This document shows, piece after piece, positions 1 through 9,810 of a DNA stretch of 64,000 nt. Source of the DNA: Sclerurus mexicanus (taxonomy: Eukaryota > Chordata > Aves > Passeriformes > Furnariidae). Position 1 is the stretch's first letter, and every line of letters begins with the position of its first letter. Below the pieces are notes generated by a model. That model did not search any database and was not told the DNA's origin. It worked only from the letters and a program-made list of their open reading frames with translations. The translations under genes and the position numbers were made by a program. The DNA lies in contig VWZF01004048.1 of NCBI GenBank assembly GCA_013396755.1, positions 1 through 64,000 of the forward strand, given 5' to 3'.

Positions 1-168
1 TGAGCTTTAAGGGCCCTTCCAAAGTGAGCTGTTCTATGCTTTATGTGTCGTTTTATTTATGTGGTTATATAAAAAGGTACAGCCTTCTCGCCCTTTCATA
101 GAATCATGGAATGGTTGGAGTTGGAAGGAGTTTAAGGATTATCTCATCCCGCTCCCTGCCATGGGCAG
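1..168. repeat. First copy of an exact 168-bp duplication ending at a single N
   Basis: Bases 1-168 recur without a mismatch at 236-403. The first copy stops exactly at the lone N at 169. It is most easily read as an unmerged contig end. The last part of each copy is the start of an antisense CR1. Confidence 0.85.
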
Positions 169-235
169 NCTGCCCGGGATGGGCACCAGGGACGGAGCTC
201 GGTGCCCCTGCCCGTGGTGGGAGGTCAGGGATAAA

Positions 236-403
236 TGAGCTTTAAGGGCCCTTCCAAAGTGAGCTGTTCTATGCTTTATGTGTCGTTTTATTTATGTGGT
301 TATATAAAAAGGTACAGCCTTCTCGCCCTTTCATAGAATCATGGAATGGTTGGAGTTGGAAGGAGTTTAAGGATTATCTCATCCCGCTCCCTGCCATGGG
401 CAG
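236..403. repeat. Second copy of the 168-bp duplication
   Basis: This copy is identical to 1-168 and continues into the rest of the CR1 element. Sixty-six bases separate it from the N at 169. It lies in an intron of EEF1AKMT2, so no coding sequence is affected. Confidence 0.85.
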
Positions 404-900
404 GGACACCTTCCACCAGCCCAGGGTGCTCCAAGCCCCGTCCAACCTGGCCTTGGACACTCCCAGGAATCCAGGAGCAGCAACAGCTTCTCTGCCCAAC
501 CTGTGCCAGGGCCTGCCCACCCTCCCAGCCAAGAATTCCTTCCCAATATCCCATCTATTTGTGCCCTCTGGCAGTGGGAAGCCATTCCCCTTGTTCTGTC
601 AATCAACGCCCTTGTCCCCAGTCCCTCTCCAGCTCTCCTGGAACCCCTTTAGGCACTGGAAGGGGCTCTCAGGTCTCCCTGAAACCTTTCCTTCTCCAGG
701 TGAACACCCCCAGCTCTCCCAGCTTGGCTCCAGAGTTGCCCTCAGAGCATCTTTGTGGCCTCCCCTGGACTCACTTCCACAGTTCAATATTCTCCCTGTG
801 CAGGAGATCAGTATCTCAACACTCTCATAGTAAAGAATTTCTTCCTAATATCTAGCCTAAATTTCCCCTCTTTCACCTTTTCTTCCCCTCACTCTTTAAT
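331..900 (-). mobile_element. CR1 LINE 3'-end fragment(s)
   Basis: The antisense CR1 start (tcatagaatcatggaatgg) is followed by the usual 3'-end sequence. A second CR1-like piece (agaatttcttcctaatatct) begins again near 831 after the first reaches about 825, so two fragments may abut. A truncated duplicate of the start is at 96-168. Confidence 0.85.
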
Positions 901-958
901 CTAAATATTTCCCATTATTAATTGCAATATCCTCTCCTTTCTTCTCCCCCTACTCCAG

Positions 959-1024
959 CTGGGATGCTGCGTATGAAAGAGAACTGCAAACTTTTGAAGA
1001 TATTGGAGATGCTGGGGAGATCTG
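959..1024 (+). CDS. EEF1AKMT2: EEF1AKMT2 exon (WDAAYERELQTF segment)
   Basis: The exon follows a CTCCAG acceptor and ends before GTAAAT. Its frame reads WDAAYERELQTFEDIGDAGEIW, with a split codon at each end. This is the conserved N-terminal helix that precedes the methyltransferase core. It is the first exon of the gene inside the window. Confidence 0.93.
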
Positions 1025-4000
1025 GTAAATAAAATAACTCCTGCAGAGTGTTTCTGTTGTTTCTTGATTGAAACAGGCATTGCAAAAACACAGCGAGCAA
1101 TTCAGCAGATTGCTGACGAAAGGATGGAGAGTTTTAACATCGAAGCCTCCAGTTCCCCTCTTGCCCAATTTTGCAAAGCAGGTTCCTCAGTTGCACTTGG
1201 ACAGCTGTCATTACACAGAAATTGAGCTGGTAGTTAAGGTGTATGTTGCTAAAAGATGCGCTTTTAATCCCTGAGCTTGGGTTTAACTACACAAGCTGCC
1301 CTTGCTGCTTCCTTTTATAATATGTGGGTGATATCACCTCCCAAAGTTGGGGTTGCAGTGAATTTTAAGGCCACGAGGTTAGCTTTAATTTGAACAGAGC
1401 AAACATGGGCTATGAGCTATGGCAGTTCTTACTTCTGTAACAGTAGCTTTGTAACAGGGGCTTTGCAAAAGCTGAAGAGAGTGAGTGATGAAATAAATTT
1501 GCAGTACCTTATGTGGATTTCTGCTTGTTTAATTACCTGAGCCCTTGTTTCTCACAGGTTTGGAGAGGAAAGCATGGTGCGCATCATCAGGTGGCTAGAA
1601 AGACACGAGGTCCCCCTGGACAGCTCTGTGCTTGACATTGGAACTGGGAATGGTGTTTTACTGGTTGAATTGGTTGGTATTTCGAAGCTTGGGTATTTTT
1701 TTTATACAGAATCAGAGCTTCAAGTGGAGCAGTTCAAGCACAGTTCTCACCAGTGACAGGAATAGTCATGGTGAGCTGTAACCTGGTGAAAGATACAAAC
1801 AGTGAATACTTCAGGTTACAGTATCTTTAAATCAGTCAACCTGAGCATCCCTTATTTTAACTCTACCTTTCTGTTCCCTTACATTTAAAACTGCATTTCT
1901 TCCCATTATTGTGTAAACACCCCCAGAGAAGGGAATTAAGTTGACTAATGCACAAAGTACCCTCATGTGTGAAAGCAGACCCTTTCTCTGCATTCAGTTC
2001 TAATAATAGCACTCATTATTGATGTGAAAAAGTGCATGAAGCCAAGGGCTTCTAGGTAAATGACTTAAAAAGTTGTTACCAATTCTTTTCAAGAAGTGTC
2101 CATTTCTGTCAGGGTGGAAACTCTTATCAGGTAGGTTCTGAAGTTGTTCCTATACAGTGCTACGAGATGTTCAGGATTTAATTAATTTTTTTGGTGTAAT
2201 ACTGCTACAGGGGAGTAGGTAAAGAAAGGGGCTGTCATATTGTCACAGCTTCTGTTGTTCTGTGTTCTCCATTGGCTCCATTAGTTACTGAAGGAATTGT
2301 AAGGGCTGGAAGTCAAAGTCAGGTTTGTAATGGAAATTTTTTTTTTTTTAATGGACTTTGATTTTAGAAGACTTTAAAGCCTTTATGGGGACTGGCTGCT
2401 ACACCGCAGCACAGGGGAAGGTATGTCATCCAAAGCAGAAATGCTCATCTCATTAAGGGAAATTGGCCTAATAATGATGATTGTTAAGTGCAATCCTAGC
2501 TAGCTCTATCATCATTGAAATATCCAAAGGAAAAATCTCATTTGCAAGACTGCAGTTTTATACTGACCCCATTTACAGATGGGAAACTGATTTTCATACT
2601 GTAACGGGAAAATGGCAGCTTGATAGCTTTTAAAAACTATTAAACTGCTTTAAAAGCACCCTCTTCCCTTACATTAAACACCTCAGAGTACTGTGGTTTC
2701 TTTTATAGGAAGTTTTCAGCCCAATTCTCATTTGAAAAGTGACTTCGAAAATTATACTGTTTATTTTTGCTAAATAATTCAGGATCTCACTTGCTTAGTC
2801 AATGTAAAAGATATTTTTTTGTGTGTTAGCTGCCAGACTTCAAAAATCAGGTTGGGATTCTTTCAAAAATCAAGTTGGAATTCTTTTGGCAAGAACAGCA
2901 ACTACTGTAGGACTGTTCTGCCACTGGAGCTGGACTCCATAATGGGATAGAAATAGCAATGCTGGAAAAGACTCATTCAAAGAGGACATTATTAGCACCT
3001 CTCTAAAAAGGATCTACTCGAGAGTACCAAAGCACCACATAAATGGGATTCCTTTTTATATGGGAAGTAGACCATCATCTTACCCCTATTAACTTGAAGG
3101 CTGTGATAGGCTGGATTTATGAAGCAATTCTTTTGCCTTCCAACAATTCAAGCTCTTCTAAGGAAATGCTGCTGCCGCATAAAGCTCTGATCTTCTCTTA
3201 TTTTTATGAGTGTCATGGCAGCCAACAATATTGAAAAGCTTCTCTGGAGTGGAGGATGTTCACCCCTGTTGGGGTGAGGCCCAAGCACAGGGCAGAGGTG
3301 ATACCAGTGCAAAGTACCCTTCCAAGAAGCATCAGAGGAGTGCTATAAATACCACCTTCAGGGTGGCACATGAGGGAAGGATCCCTTCCTGTCACAGTCA
3401 GGCCGTGCAGGTTTAGCAGCATTTAATGTTGTTTATCTCTAAACTTTCCTTCTCTGCCCTGGAGACTATAGGAGTGAATGGGAACTCCCTGAAGTGACTC
3501 AAGCCCTTCCTTTCCAAACAGAGGAGCTGTTGTGGGAACTACTCTTCCACCCCCAAGCCTCCAGCAGAGGCATCTGAGGAAGCCTGCTTTGCTCCGGGGA
3601 GGAACGTGGGCAGGAGCCTGAGCAATAAGCTGTTCTCCATCACATGCAAACAACACTGTCTTTGTGTTGAGCTGCAATTAGCCCTCAGTTCGGGAACAGC
3701 TGGTTAGCACTGAGCTCACAGGCCTGAGGGGCTGCTGGAAGGAGGAAGGACTGTTGTGAAAACTCCTCCTAGTTGTCCTCGCTGTTGAGGTGTCAGCCTT
3801 TGGAACGAGGAGACACGCAGCTGGTTGCTGAATGCCAGTTCAAGTTCATGTGTTTTTCCGAGCTCAAGCAAAGCCAAGCCTCCTCCTCCTCCCTGTCTCT
3901 GCTGTGACAGCCCGCAGCTGGCCATAGGATCGAGGCTCTTCCTGTTGGGTTTGGGTGCAGCCAGGCTGACTTACACGTGTGATGTCCCGTGCTGATCCCT

Positions 4001-6859
4001 TTCGGAGTGCAGACCGTGGCGCTGCTGCCCTCCCACGTGCCCAGCCCCAGCTCAGGCAAGGTGCCCACCTGCTTTGCCAAAGGGTTGCTGGGATCTGGCT
4101 GCCCAAGTTCCCTGAGCTGGGTTATCCTTATCTCCTTCAAACTTAGATTAACAAAGTCTCTGTGTGCTCTTTTATGTGATGCATAACCTGCCTGAAAATT
4201 GCTGATACACAGACCTTTCGGCATGCAAATAATTGTATTCAAATATGCATTAGCATGAATAATTAGAAAAATGTATGATTTTTGCAGTGGGTTTGTGTAC
4301 TGGTACAGTGTATTATGTATCTTGGCTCTTACAATTTGGGTTATAAACCAAATAATTGCTCAGTCTCAAATGTTATGTGTCAGAGAGTAATTTTTTCCTT
4401 GTTTTGAAGCATCTGGCATTGTCACATGTTCTCATCACTGAAAATTCCTGGTTTCTAGCTTACTTTTGGTGCAGATAAGAGAGCCTGTTCCCCTCCAGGG
4501 TGTTACTTTTCACAGTTCTGCTCAGTTTTCCACTTGACATAAACCAGCTTTCACTCAGCAGTTCTTTTGATGAGGTATTTAAGCAGAATGGAATTATTTC
4601 AACTCACTCCTTGAGCTATTCAGCTCTTGTAATGGTAACAAGTATAACAATGAGTAAAAGGTGGGTTGGGTTTTTTTCCTGTCATTAAGAGGAGGAGAGA
4701 TGAATGGATTATAGATAGGGAATATATTGGTTGGATAAAAAAAACTGCTAGTGCACTAATTAAGATTCTCTGCTTCTGTCTAGGCAAAGTCTGGCTACAT
4801 GAATCTCACAGGGATTGATTACTCTCCTTCTGCAATTCAGCTTTCAGAAAAAGTAAGAGAGAAAGAAGGCATGTCTAACATTAAATTAAAGGTAAGGCCT
4901 GAGAGAAAGTTTGTTGAGGGAATAGAGAGCAATTGAACCCAAGATTAAATGACCTAATTGATATTCAAATGTACTCAGGGTACTAAACGAATGATGTCTT
5001 TTGACATTCATTTGTGAGAGAACTCTAACCAAATAAATCTCTTTTTACAAGAAGCTTTTTGGTCCTGATTTTTGTTTTCTGTTTGTAGCAGCAAGTGGAG
5101 TTAACAAGATTTCCCTGCTTGGAGCAGGGAGCAGAATAGTGGTTTACCTTTTGGTGAGTTCTGTATGTTAGCTGCTACATTCTGAATTTCAGGTTTGAGA
5201 CAGAGGAAGAAGTGCTTAAATTATAGATCCTTACCAGTAGCTGTGCAGCAGGAGGTTTGAGAGGCCTTGTTGGAGCAGGGTAGGACCAGATGCCCTCCAA
5301 AGGTGCCTCCTAGCCATGATTCCATGACTGCCTGTCGCTCTGAGCTCTCTCTCTGCTGTTCTGTTCTATCCTCCAGCTCAGTACCTGTGCGATGTCTCTG
5401 TTCTTGTGTGTCAGTTGTAAAATCTCTGTGTGGCAGGCGCTGTTCTTCTGTTCTTCTGCAGTTGTGCAGTGCCTGGCACACGGCAGGGATCAAAGTACAA
5501 ACAATGATATAAAGAATGAACTTCAGGTATGTTAGTTTGAGCTTTAGATTCCAGCAAATAGATCATCACATAATACACAGGGAAGAAAGAAGCTGCCATG
5601 GCATTGAAAAGCCTGTGGGTTACCCATTCCCGGGCACACCTATTGTCACGTTTGAAGCATTGCATTTTGAAGTCTTGCTTCGCATTATAGATTCAGGAGC
5701 TCCGAGTAGAAGATTGTTTTCACAGCTGTAGACTTCTGCTTTAGGTAGAAGACTTCCTGTCTCCATCAGCTGAGCTGTCAGGCTTTGACATTTGTATCGA
5801 CAAGGGGACTTTTGATGCCGTAAGCCTCGATCCTGACGACGCGGCGGCGAAGCGGCAGCAGTACGTGAGCTCCCTGGGCAGGGCGCTGAAACCAGGGGGC
5901 TTTTTCCTCATCACGTCTTGTAACTGGACCAAGGAGGAGCTGCTGAACGAGTTCAGAGAAGGTAAGCTGCTCAAGAGAACGCTCAGCCAGCTGGGGGTTG
6001 CTGTAGGATGGGGTGAGTGAATTTTAACGCCTGTGTTAGCATACTGACTTTCCCAGATCAGGATTAGAGAAGGTAAAGAGAATAGGAAATGCTTCAGCCT
6101 GCCTTCCCTCTGTTTTCCTCTGGAATTGCACCTCCTGTGTTTACCAGTGCCAAGGTGCCATGGCAGGACAGGGTTTGTTACACTTCGGAGGTTGGCGCTC
6201 TCAGTCTAATTACCTGGGAAAGTGGATACCCGGGTGATACTTTTTCTCTTTGAGCACTTTATTACCAAACCTGGGTCACCCTTTGATTGCTTTGAAACTG
6301 GGGTAATGTTGTTACCCACGGGCATTGGAACTGGCAAGTCTGTGACCTTTTGTGTCACCTCCTCAGCTGCCTTTGGGATGCATCCTGGAGGGTTTTTACA
6401 TGCCAGTCAGCCCCTGAATCTCGTGCCCGAGGCTTGGAGCTCAGTGTGGATCCGAAACAGCCACCCCTTCTGGGGAACTGAATTTACTGGCACGTTCTTG
6501 TCTTTTCTGCCATTAATTTGTGCGAGTCAGCCAGCTGAGATTTTTATTATCCATGGAAGAGGTTCAGCTGTATAAAGCAGTGGTGCAGTGCAACAATACA
6601 ATCCTATAAACTCACAGATTAACTGACTTGCAAGTTTTCCAGACGAATAAAGAATGGTTTGCAAAGGGTTATCCAAGAGGCGAATAAAACGACTTCCTTC
6701 TAATAAAAGCGTTTTAATTTCTGTCTGGCAGGATTTGAAATTCTGGAGGAGCTGCCAACACCCAAGTTTTGCTTTGGAGGAAGAATTGGAAACAGTGTAA
6801 CAGCATTGGTTTTCCAAAGGAAAAAAATGAGGCCATCCATCTTGGACAAATTAGATTAG
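959..6859 (+). CDS. EEF1AKMT2: EEF1AKMT2 (METTL10), eEF1A lysine methyltransferase, 3' five exons
   Basis: This is a class I (seven-beta-strand) S-adenosylmethionine-dependent methyltransferase. The family is known to methylate a lysine of translation elongation factor eEF1A (Lys318 for human METTL10) in the cytoplasm. Five exons join in frame: 959-1024, 1558-1672, 4784-4891, 5745-5961 and 6732-6859, each flanked by AG and GT. The joined frame gives about 211 residues ending at TAG 6857-6859. Visible motifs are the SAM-binding motif I VLDIGTGNG (1628-1654), the post-I acidic segment GIDYSPSA (from 4811), and the family signature DKGTFDAV (5799-5822). These are followed by FFLITSCNWTKEELLNEF and the C-terminal ELPTPKFCFGGR segment. 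The N-terminal exon or exons (roughly 40 residues by comparison with mammals) lie upstream, because the first visible codon is split (its last base is 959). A poly(A) signal follows at 6912. Identity is from recognised protein similarity; the substrate is inferred from the family. Confidence 0.95.
1558..1672 (+). CDS. EEF1AKMT2: EEF1AKMT2 exon with SAM motif I
   Basis: The exon follows a TCTCACAG acceptor. Its first G completes the Trp codon split from the previous exon. It encodes FGEESMVRIIRWLERHEVP and then the glycine-rich SAM-binding loop VLDIGTGNG. It ends in phase 0 after VEL at a GTTGGT donor. The donor is weaker than consensus, but the next exon restores the conserved ELAKSGYMN reading exactly. 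Confidence 0.93.
2838..2884. repeat. Imperfect 23-bp tandem duplication
   Basis: TTCAAAAATCAGGTTGGGA and TTCAAAAATCAAGTTGGAA occur in tandem with a 23-base period in an EEF1AKMT2 intron. The copies differ at two places. Confidence 0.7.
4784..4891 (+). CDS. EEF1AKMT2: EEF1AKMT2 exon (GIDYSPSAIQLS segment)
   Basis: The exon is bounded by TCTAG and GTAAGG, is 108 bases long and is phase 0 at both ends. It encodes AKSGYMNLTGIDYSPSAIQL and onward to SNIKLK. The GIDYS acidic residue is expected to contact the SAM ribose in this fold. Confidence 0.94.
5215..5327 (+). mobile_element. Degraded CR1 3'-end fragment
   Basis: The sequence has the CR1 signature of a 'ggaccagatg' block, then 'ccctccaaaggtgcctcc', then a 'gattccatga' end. 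It is short and diverged, and lies in the intron between the fourth-last and last EEF1AKMT2 exons. Confidence 0.6.
5745..5961 (+). CDS. EEF1AKMT2: EEF1AKMT2 exon with DKGTFDAV motif
   Basis: The exon is bounded by TTTAG and GTAAGC. It encodes VEDFLSPSAELSGFDIC, the DKGTFDAV signature, the QQYVSSLGRALKPGGFF helix-strand, and ITSCNWTKEELLNEF. It ends in phase 1. The second half is noticeably more GC-rich than the flanking AT-rich introns (for example a GCGGCGGCG run coding AAA). Confidence 0.95.
6732..6859 (+). CDS. EEF1AKMT2: EEF1AKMT2 terminal coding exon
   Basis: The exon follows a TGGCAG acceptor and its GA completes a split Gly codon. It encodes FEILEELPTPKFCFGGR, then IGNSVTALVFQ, a basic RKKMR tail, and stops at TAG 6857-6859. 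The short 3'UTR that follows carries AATAAA. Confidence 0.94.
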
Positions 6860-6911
6860 ATGAGAAAAGTCTGAACTTTAAACCTGACAGAAAGCCTCAG
6901 ACACGTGTGTA

Positions 6912-6917
6912 AATAAA
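6912..6917 (+). terminator. EEF1AKMT2: EEF1AKMT2 poly(A) signal
   Basis: A canonical AATAAA lies about 53 bases after the stop codon. A T-rich and GT-containing stretch follows at 6919-6935, as expected for a cleavage site. UGUAAAUA overlaps its 5' side (6908-6915). Confidence 0.75.
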
Positions 6918-9599
6918 TGCTTTTTTGAGTGCACAGTAAAAAACTCTGTATGGAACTCTAAGGGGCTATAAAACACTGCCCTAGAAACATTTCAGCTTTG
7001 CATAACTTGCCCATAAATTTTGTCCTTGCTACAACCTCACTTGCTGTGGGGAAGCTGCGTGGTTGTGAGTGACATGGAAATAAGGCATTCTGCATACAGA
7101 TACAAATATAACTGAATGGTATTTGTGTTTGGAACATAAAGGTTATCTGGTATTTAATTTCCCTGCTGGTAATCAGTGACCAATAGAGGTAAAGGTATTC
7201 TACAAAGCAAAAATCTCATTTCTCTGTTGTGCACTGGCATAGGGAACTATTTTGGTATAGAAGTGCTTAATCTTTAATTTTTTTCTTTGGTGAACATGAA
7301 TGTAGCTGGTAGGGAGAGAAATTAATATAAAAAGCAGAGCACTTGCCAAAAAGGACCAGTTAGTGCTTTAAATTCAGATTTTCAGAGGTTCTCAGACTCT
7401 TTTCCCACAGAGGGAGTGCCTTTAAAAGCCTCCCTTACCTGAGTGTGTTCATGCCTGGTCTCATAAATACATAAAAGGTGGGATGTTACAGTCTCACAGT
7501 CTCACTGGTGAGTGACGTGTGCCTCCTTCATTGTTAATTTGCTATATAGTGATGTCTTAAGAACCACAATGACCATCAGTTTTCCAGTGAATTTCTCAGG
7601 ACAGATTTTAGCTGCGCAAATCCAAAAGGATCCAAAGCATAACTATCCACTCCTTGTCCCTTTTTAGATATATATTTTTTTAATTTCTATGTGTGATCCT
7701 TTTGCTTGATTTTCTTGCCTTTATTTCTGCTGTTGTTTTGTATTCTCTGAATATTACTCTTACTTGAAAGGCAGGAAATTCAGATTTCTTCATGCCATGA
7801 CAAACCCATTTGCAGGTGACAATAAACTTGTTCTTTCAAGGAGGCCCTGTTGGGCAATCAGGTTTTCTTTCACAGGCAAGGTCATGTTTGCTTATCAGGG
7901 AATTGCTTCTCCTAGTTTCCACAGTTCTCCTAGTTCCCAGGGTTCAGGAAATCTTTAAGGGTCAATAAATGCTTCCAGTCCTTTCCCAGGACAGGAATTA
8001 AGACATTATTTGCACAGTGGTGAGTCCTCCCTCTGTTATCCATTTGCCCATGTCCTCAAGGTAGGAATCCTGATTCTACATCTACATTGCAAAATGGGAT
8101 ATATTCCCTTGGAAGAATGGTTTATATTTTTATATAATTTGTAAAACAAAAAGCTTCCTAAAGTTGCTTGAAACTCAGGATTTCTGCATCTGATGTGTAG
8201 TTTGCATATTCCTTCCCAGGGCCAAGCACTCTCAGGTCTCACTGGAGAGTAGAAAAATGCTTGTAAAACACATTTTAGGAGATTTATTTTAAGGCAACAA
8301 TAACCAAAGACTTACAGTTTAAAATCTGCTCTGTTGGAAACCTGGTATTTTATGGATGATGGAGTCGAGGTAGCAAGCAGCATAGTGACTTAAGCAATGA
8401 GGCTTTTTTGGCTACTAGGATTTGGAAATGACATGTCAAAGGCTGTCCTTGATTTGGGGCAGTTCATCTAGGCAGGAGGTTCTTGATGGAGGTGTCATCT
8501 CTAAGTGCTGATGGAGTTCAGCTAAAAGAGAGGCAGAGGAATAAGCAGTGATTAGGAGGGGTGAGTGTTTGCTGGAAGTTTGGGGAGTGCCTCGTGATCA
8601 TTCCTGAAGGCTGGAATCTTCCTGACTACGCAGCTCTGTGACTCCTGCTTCCAGCCACACTACGGGAGAATAAATGCAGCATTCCAAACACGTTTTCCTC
8701 CTGTTGTTTTGCTGCTCTCTGAAAGCTGTGTCTGTGATTTCACTGTCAAATATGAGGCTTGTGGGTAGCAGAACTAACATCTGCCGTGGATGTCGGAGGT
8801 GGTTGAGCCCACAGGCTTTTCCTGCAGGACCGAGTTTAGGCTGGATGACACTGCGGAGCTGGCAAACCTTTCTGTGGAGTTTTGCATGAAACATGGGCAC
8901 AACAGAAAGGGTTTGGGTTCCCTTGTTCATCGACAGCGTGCTGAAGGATGGAATGCTCTCAGGACTGACCTCCTATTCCAGGAAGATGAAGGAGGGCTTT
9001 TAGTGCCTAAGCCCAAAAAAAGCAGCACCTCCACCAACACCTGTGCTTGCTGCAGCTCAGACATCTGATCCCCGACTTCTGATCCCTCCTATCGCCAAGC
9101 AAACTGTGTTTAGGGATTCTCTTTTGAGGCATTTACTGCGAGAGGCCACTGGGTTTGTTGTGGGGCTTGTGCTGCTGAAAGAGCTCGGAGCATTCTAGCC
9201 TGGAATTTTATGGTGCATATCAGGGAAGTGAGCTGTCAGCATGAAATACCTGGAAGAGGTGACCAAGTGATATTAATGAAATAATTATTGATCTGAAATG
9301 TCTGTTCTAGGAGAGTTTCCACATATGGGACTCTGCTGGAGTGGGAAGTAAATGGATTCTCAAGACAAAAAGCCTTTCAGCATCACAGTACTTTCTTGAA
9401 GTAAATACTCCTCTAATCATGTTTATATAAATTAAAGGGTGAGAAATGCCAGACAGGAAAATCACGACACAACTGAATGAACAGTGAAAATTCAGAGGGA
9501 AGGTTAATGTTCCCTTACTGCTTGACTTCCCTTTTGGTGACCTGTTTCTTATTTACAAGAGAGGATGTTCATCTAATGGTCCTTAAGGAGCAGAAATAG
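6918..9599. other. Intergenic, nothing recognised
   Basis: The stretch is downstream of EEF1AKMT2, AT-rich, with scattered stops in all frames. I see no exon with plausible splice sites, no recognisable repeat and no RNA gene. Confidence 0.5.
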
Positions 9600-9730
9600 T
9601 CATAGAATCCCAGAATGGTTTGAGTTGGAAGGGACCTTCAAGGCCATCTCATTCCAACCCCCTGCCATTTCACCCACCCTCAACTCAACCAGGTTCCTCC
9701 AAACCCCATCCAGCCTGGCCTCCAGTCCTG
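9600..9730 (-). mobile_element. CR1 LINE 3'-end fragment
   Basis: It opens with 'tcatagaatcccagaatgg', followed by the standard antisense 3' end up to 'catccagcctggcc'. It breaks off into a G/T-rich low-complexity tract at about 9745-9810. Confidence 0.85.
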
Positions 9731-9810
9731 TTTGTAGGCTGTTTTTCAAATGGTTGGTTGGGGTTTTTTTTGGTTTTGTTTTGTGTTTTGGTGGGGTTTT
9801 TTAAGGCTTA

